Shown here: positions 42,806 to 44,157 of the stretch, one piece after another
Position numbering within the stretch: the first letter of the stretch is position 1
Layout: every line of letters begins with the position of its first letter
Source: Eubacteriaceae bacterium
GTDB lineage: Bacteria; Bacillota; Clostridia; Peptostreptococcales; Anaerovoracaceae
Reading direction: 5' to 3'
Assembly (NCBI GenBank): GCA_028727785.1
Contig: JAQYNQ010000038.1
Location: 1 to 44,157, forward strand
DNA: 44,157 nucleotides
Translations under genes and position numbers: made by a program
The notes under the pieces: model-generated
The model's input: the letters and a program-made list of their open reading frames with translations, nothing else
Database searches by the model: none
What the model was told of the DNA's origin: nothing

Positions 42806-43561
42806 ATGAATTCTAGTACACTGGCAAAGGTCCACAAGTTTGGTAAAGTGGGCAAGGTAATAATAACCATTTTTCTTGTTATATCCATTCTGGCAACGGC
42901 TGCTTTATGTGCGGCAACGGTGTTTGTGGCAAAACTGCCTGAGGACGCAGTGACAGTAAAAGTTACCAATAACGCGGAGTTCAGAGTAAATGAAAAGAAT
43001 TTCCCTCTTTTCTGGGATATTGTAAGTGATAATTTTTCTTATTCATCAGACACAGATCCAGGTGAAATTCTTGAAAATGGAGAAATCATGCCGCCTGAGA
43101 ATCAGGAATTTGAAGCAGAGCTTGATCTTCTTAGAAACAATTACTATAAGGCGATAATCCACACTGACGGCGGCACAAAGGTTGTGGAAGCACAGTCATC
43201 TCCATCTGAGTATCGTTCAGGAGAATTTCTAAAGCTGATTGTATCTATGACTCTGCTGCTTGTTTCCATCGTCGTGATGCTGTTCCTGCTGAGAAGAATG
43301 TTCGCGGTACTTGCAGTCTGCGATTCACCTTTCTGTGAGGATTTTGTAAAGGAGATGAGTGCTTTCGGGTATTCACTTCTTCCTGTTGCCCTTTTTGACA
43401 CCATTGGGGAAACACTTTCTGAAAGTTTTCTTTCTGCAGGAAGATCTATAGACATCCGCATTCAGGGAGGTGTTCTCATAGCTTTCGCTGTAACCATGTT
43501 CCTGGTTATGGTATTCAGATATGGTGTACAGCTTCAGAAGGAATCTGATGAAACGTTATAA
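42806..43561 (+). CDS. DUF2975-like membrane protein
   Basis: A 251-residue membrane protein. Spans are seen near residues 18-40, about 140-165, and two in the C-terminal third (around 185-245). The extracellular-type segment between the first two (about 45-135) is acidic. DUF2975 proteins are typically encoded next to a tiny XRE regulator, as here. The start at 42806 has the G-rich ribosome site TAGGGGGG about 8 bp upstream, better than ATG 42782. The function of the family is unknown; a membrane partner that controls or is controlled by the regulator is a common idea, not proven. Confidence 0.75.
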   Translation: MNSSTLAKVHKFGKVGKVIITIFLVISILATAALCAATVFVAKLPEDAVTVKVTNNAEFRVNEKNFPLFWDIVSDNFSYSSDTDPGEILENGEIMPPENQEFEAELDLLRNNYYKAIIHTDGGTKVVEAQSSPSEYRSGEFLKLIVSMTLLLVSIVVMLFLLRRMFAVLAVCDSPFCEDFVKEMSAFGYSLLPVALFDTIGETLSESFLSAGRSIDIRIQGGVLIAFAVTMFLVMVFRYGVQLQKESDETL

Positions 43562-43578
43562 AAGGGGGTTTTACATAG

Positions 43579-43800
43579 ATGGGACATATTGTACTGAGGC
43601 TTGACCGTGTCATGGCGGACAGAAAGATGAGTCTCAACGAACTGTCTGAAAGGGTTGGCGTAGCCAACGTCAATCTGTCTAAAATGAAAAATGGACATAT
43701 AAGCGCTATACGTTTTTCTACACTGGCGGCAATATGCGATGTCCTTCAGTGTCAGCCGGGAGATATTCTGGAATACAGCCCGGAGGACGATGAAGGATAA
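43579..43800 (+). CDS. Small XRE-family helix-turn-helix regulator
   Basis: A 73-residue protein that is almost entirely a helix-turn-helix domain: MSLNELSERVGVANVNLSKMKNGHISAIRFSTLAAICDVLQCQPGDIL. It resembles the small Cro/C1-type proteins (YozG-like) that accompany DUF2975 membrane proteins. AAAGGGGG precedes the ATG, and it starts 17 bp after the membrane protein gene. The exact repeats around the upstream promoter are candidate binding sites. Terminator 43815-43854 follows. Confidence 0.92.
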   Translation: MGHIVLRLDRVMADRKMSLNELSERVGVANVNLSKMKNGHISAIRFSTLAAICDVLQCQPGDILEYSPEDDEG

Positions 43801-43814
43801 CAAGGTCGAATAAA

Positions 43815-43854
43815 CCACTTCCGGGAATTACCCAATTACCCGGAGGTGGTTTTT
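43815..43854 (+). terminator. Intrinsic terminator of the DUF2975-XRE operon
   Basis: CCACTTCCGGG pairs with CCCGGAGGTGG (11 bp, one G-T pair), followed by five T. Confidence 0.92.
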
Positions 43855-43987
43855 GCTATATGTAAGCTGGCGCGTTTACCCCGTGTTTTGTGACACGGGC
43901 TGGAGAGGGACTGGCACGTGGCTCTATTTCTCGGTGGGCGCCGGGCATTTGGTGCTGGGTTGGAGTGGGATTCAAATTCTCGGCAGG

Positions 43988-44157
43988 GCGCCATGATTGA
44001 TGTCATTTCAGGGGAGAACATGGCGCCTGAACCGAGGGCGCGCCATGATTGATGTAATTTCAGAGGTAAACATGGCGCCTGAACCGAGCGCGCGCCAGGA
44101 TTGATGTAATTTACGAGGGAAACCAGGCGCCTGAACAGAGTCCGCGCCATGGTTGAT
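43988..44157. repeat. 52-bp tandem repeat array with internal inverted repeats
   Basis: GCGCC starts recur at 43988, 44040, 44092 and 44144, an exact 52-bp period, with the last unit cut by the window end. Each unit begins GCGCCATGATTGATGT (with small changes) and contains CATGGCGCCTGAAC; GCGCCATG and CATGGCGC form an 8-bp inverted repeat with a 23-base loop. In unit three both arms change (GCGCCAGG/CCAGGCGC), keeping most pairs. The array is much more GC-rich than its surroundings. Confidence 0.9.

Larger units (their letters stand above)
43801..44157. other. GC-rich non-coding end of the window
   Basis: 357 bp after the XRE gene: the terminator, a stretch with a 7-bp hairpin CCCGTGT/ACACGGG near 43880-43899, a diverged GCGCC-containing unit (about 43938-43987), and the 52-bp tandem array (43988-44157). 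An antisense open frame through this part (43836-44150) has a repetitive, low-quality composition and is not called as a gene. Confidence 0.6.

Noticed and set aside
43960..43993. tRNA-like 3' end: a TTCAAAT loop followed by GCAGGGC-G-CCA
   Set aside because: No matching 5' acceptor or anticodon arm is found 60-90 bases upstream, and the T stem needs several wobble pairs; likely chance.
43836..44150. Antisense open frame through the terminal repeats, giving a repetitive Pro/Ser/Arg-rich peptide
   Set aside because: The frame follows from the 52-bp repeat and GC-rich sequence, has no ribosome site, and runs into the XRE terminator.
43988..44157. CRISPR array
   Set aside because: The whole 52-bp unit is conserved, with scattered changes; there are no unique spacers between short repeats and no cas genes.

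Overview
The window reads as a chromosomal segment of a strictly anaerobic, moderately low-GC, Gram-positive bacterium of the class Clostridia. Pointers are an oxygen-sensitive [FeFe]-hydrogenase, an oxidative TCA branch starting with a Re-citrate-synthase-type enzyme, strong AGGAGG-type ribosome sites, and a sortase-assembled pilus with LPxTG anchors. An amino-acid-fermenting lineage near Anaerovoracaceae/Peptostreptococcales would fit, but that placement is a guess.

Layout. 1-2.6 kb: low-molecular-weight tyrosine phosphatase, a group-B-like monomeric [FeFe] hydrogenase and a DUF2284 protein. 2.6-5.8 kb: two minus-strand amino-acid transporters (NSS and APC families), each with its own terminator. 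6.1-11.4 kb: an operon for citrate to 2-oxoglutarate (Re-citrate synthase, GntR regulator, aconitase, isocitrate dehydrogenase), with a consensus promoter overlapped by a GntR-like dyad. 11.4-16.9 kb: deoD (minus), asparaginase, and two tandem acyl-CoA ligases. 16.9-19.5 kb: greA-lysS from a perfect-consensus promoter; this LysRS carries an extra C-terminal tRNA-binding domain. 19.5-20.8 kb: a gene-poor stretch with a broken zinc-ribbon gene and a GNAT acetyltransferase. 21.0-26.6 kb: a TetR-controlled operon with hypB, a 928-residue FAD/Fe-S oxidoreductase, hypA and a Trp-rich membrane protein. 26.7-37.0 kb: a complete pilus operon (signal peptidase, giant CHAP/fibro-slime tip protein, major pilin, class C sortase, coiled-coil protein, basal pilin, second sortase). 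37.0-42.7 kb: a c-di-GMP enzyme (degenerate GGDEF, HD-GYP, PAS, intact GGDEF), a MATE exporter and an MFS exporter. 42.7-43.8 kb: a DUF2975/XRE pair with exact 20-bp repeats bracketing its promoter. 43.9-44.16 kb: GC-rich 52-bp tandem repeats running off the end.

How it works together. The central-carbon operon would supply 2-oxoglutarate/glutamate; amino-acid transporters and asparaginase fit amino-acid fermentation; the hydrogenase would handle reduced ferredoxin. The pilus operon is followed directly by an independently promoted c-di-GMP enzyme, so adhesion may be tied to second-messenger control. The best candidate for an undescribed system is the TetR-hypB-oxidoreductase-hypA-membrane protein operon: it carries the nickel-insertion chaperones HypA and HypB but no NiFe hydrogenase, urease or HypCDEF in view, so the nickel enzyme they serve is unknown. 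The 52-bp hairpin array and the repeat-bracketed XRE promoter are the most interesting non-coding signals.
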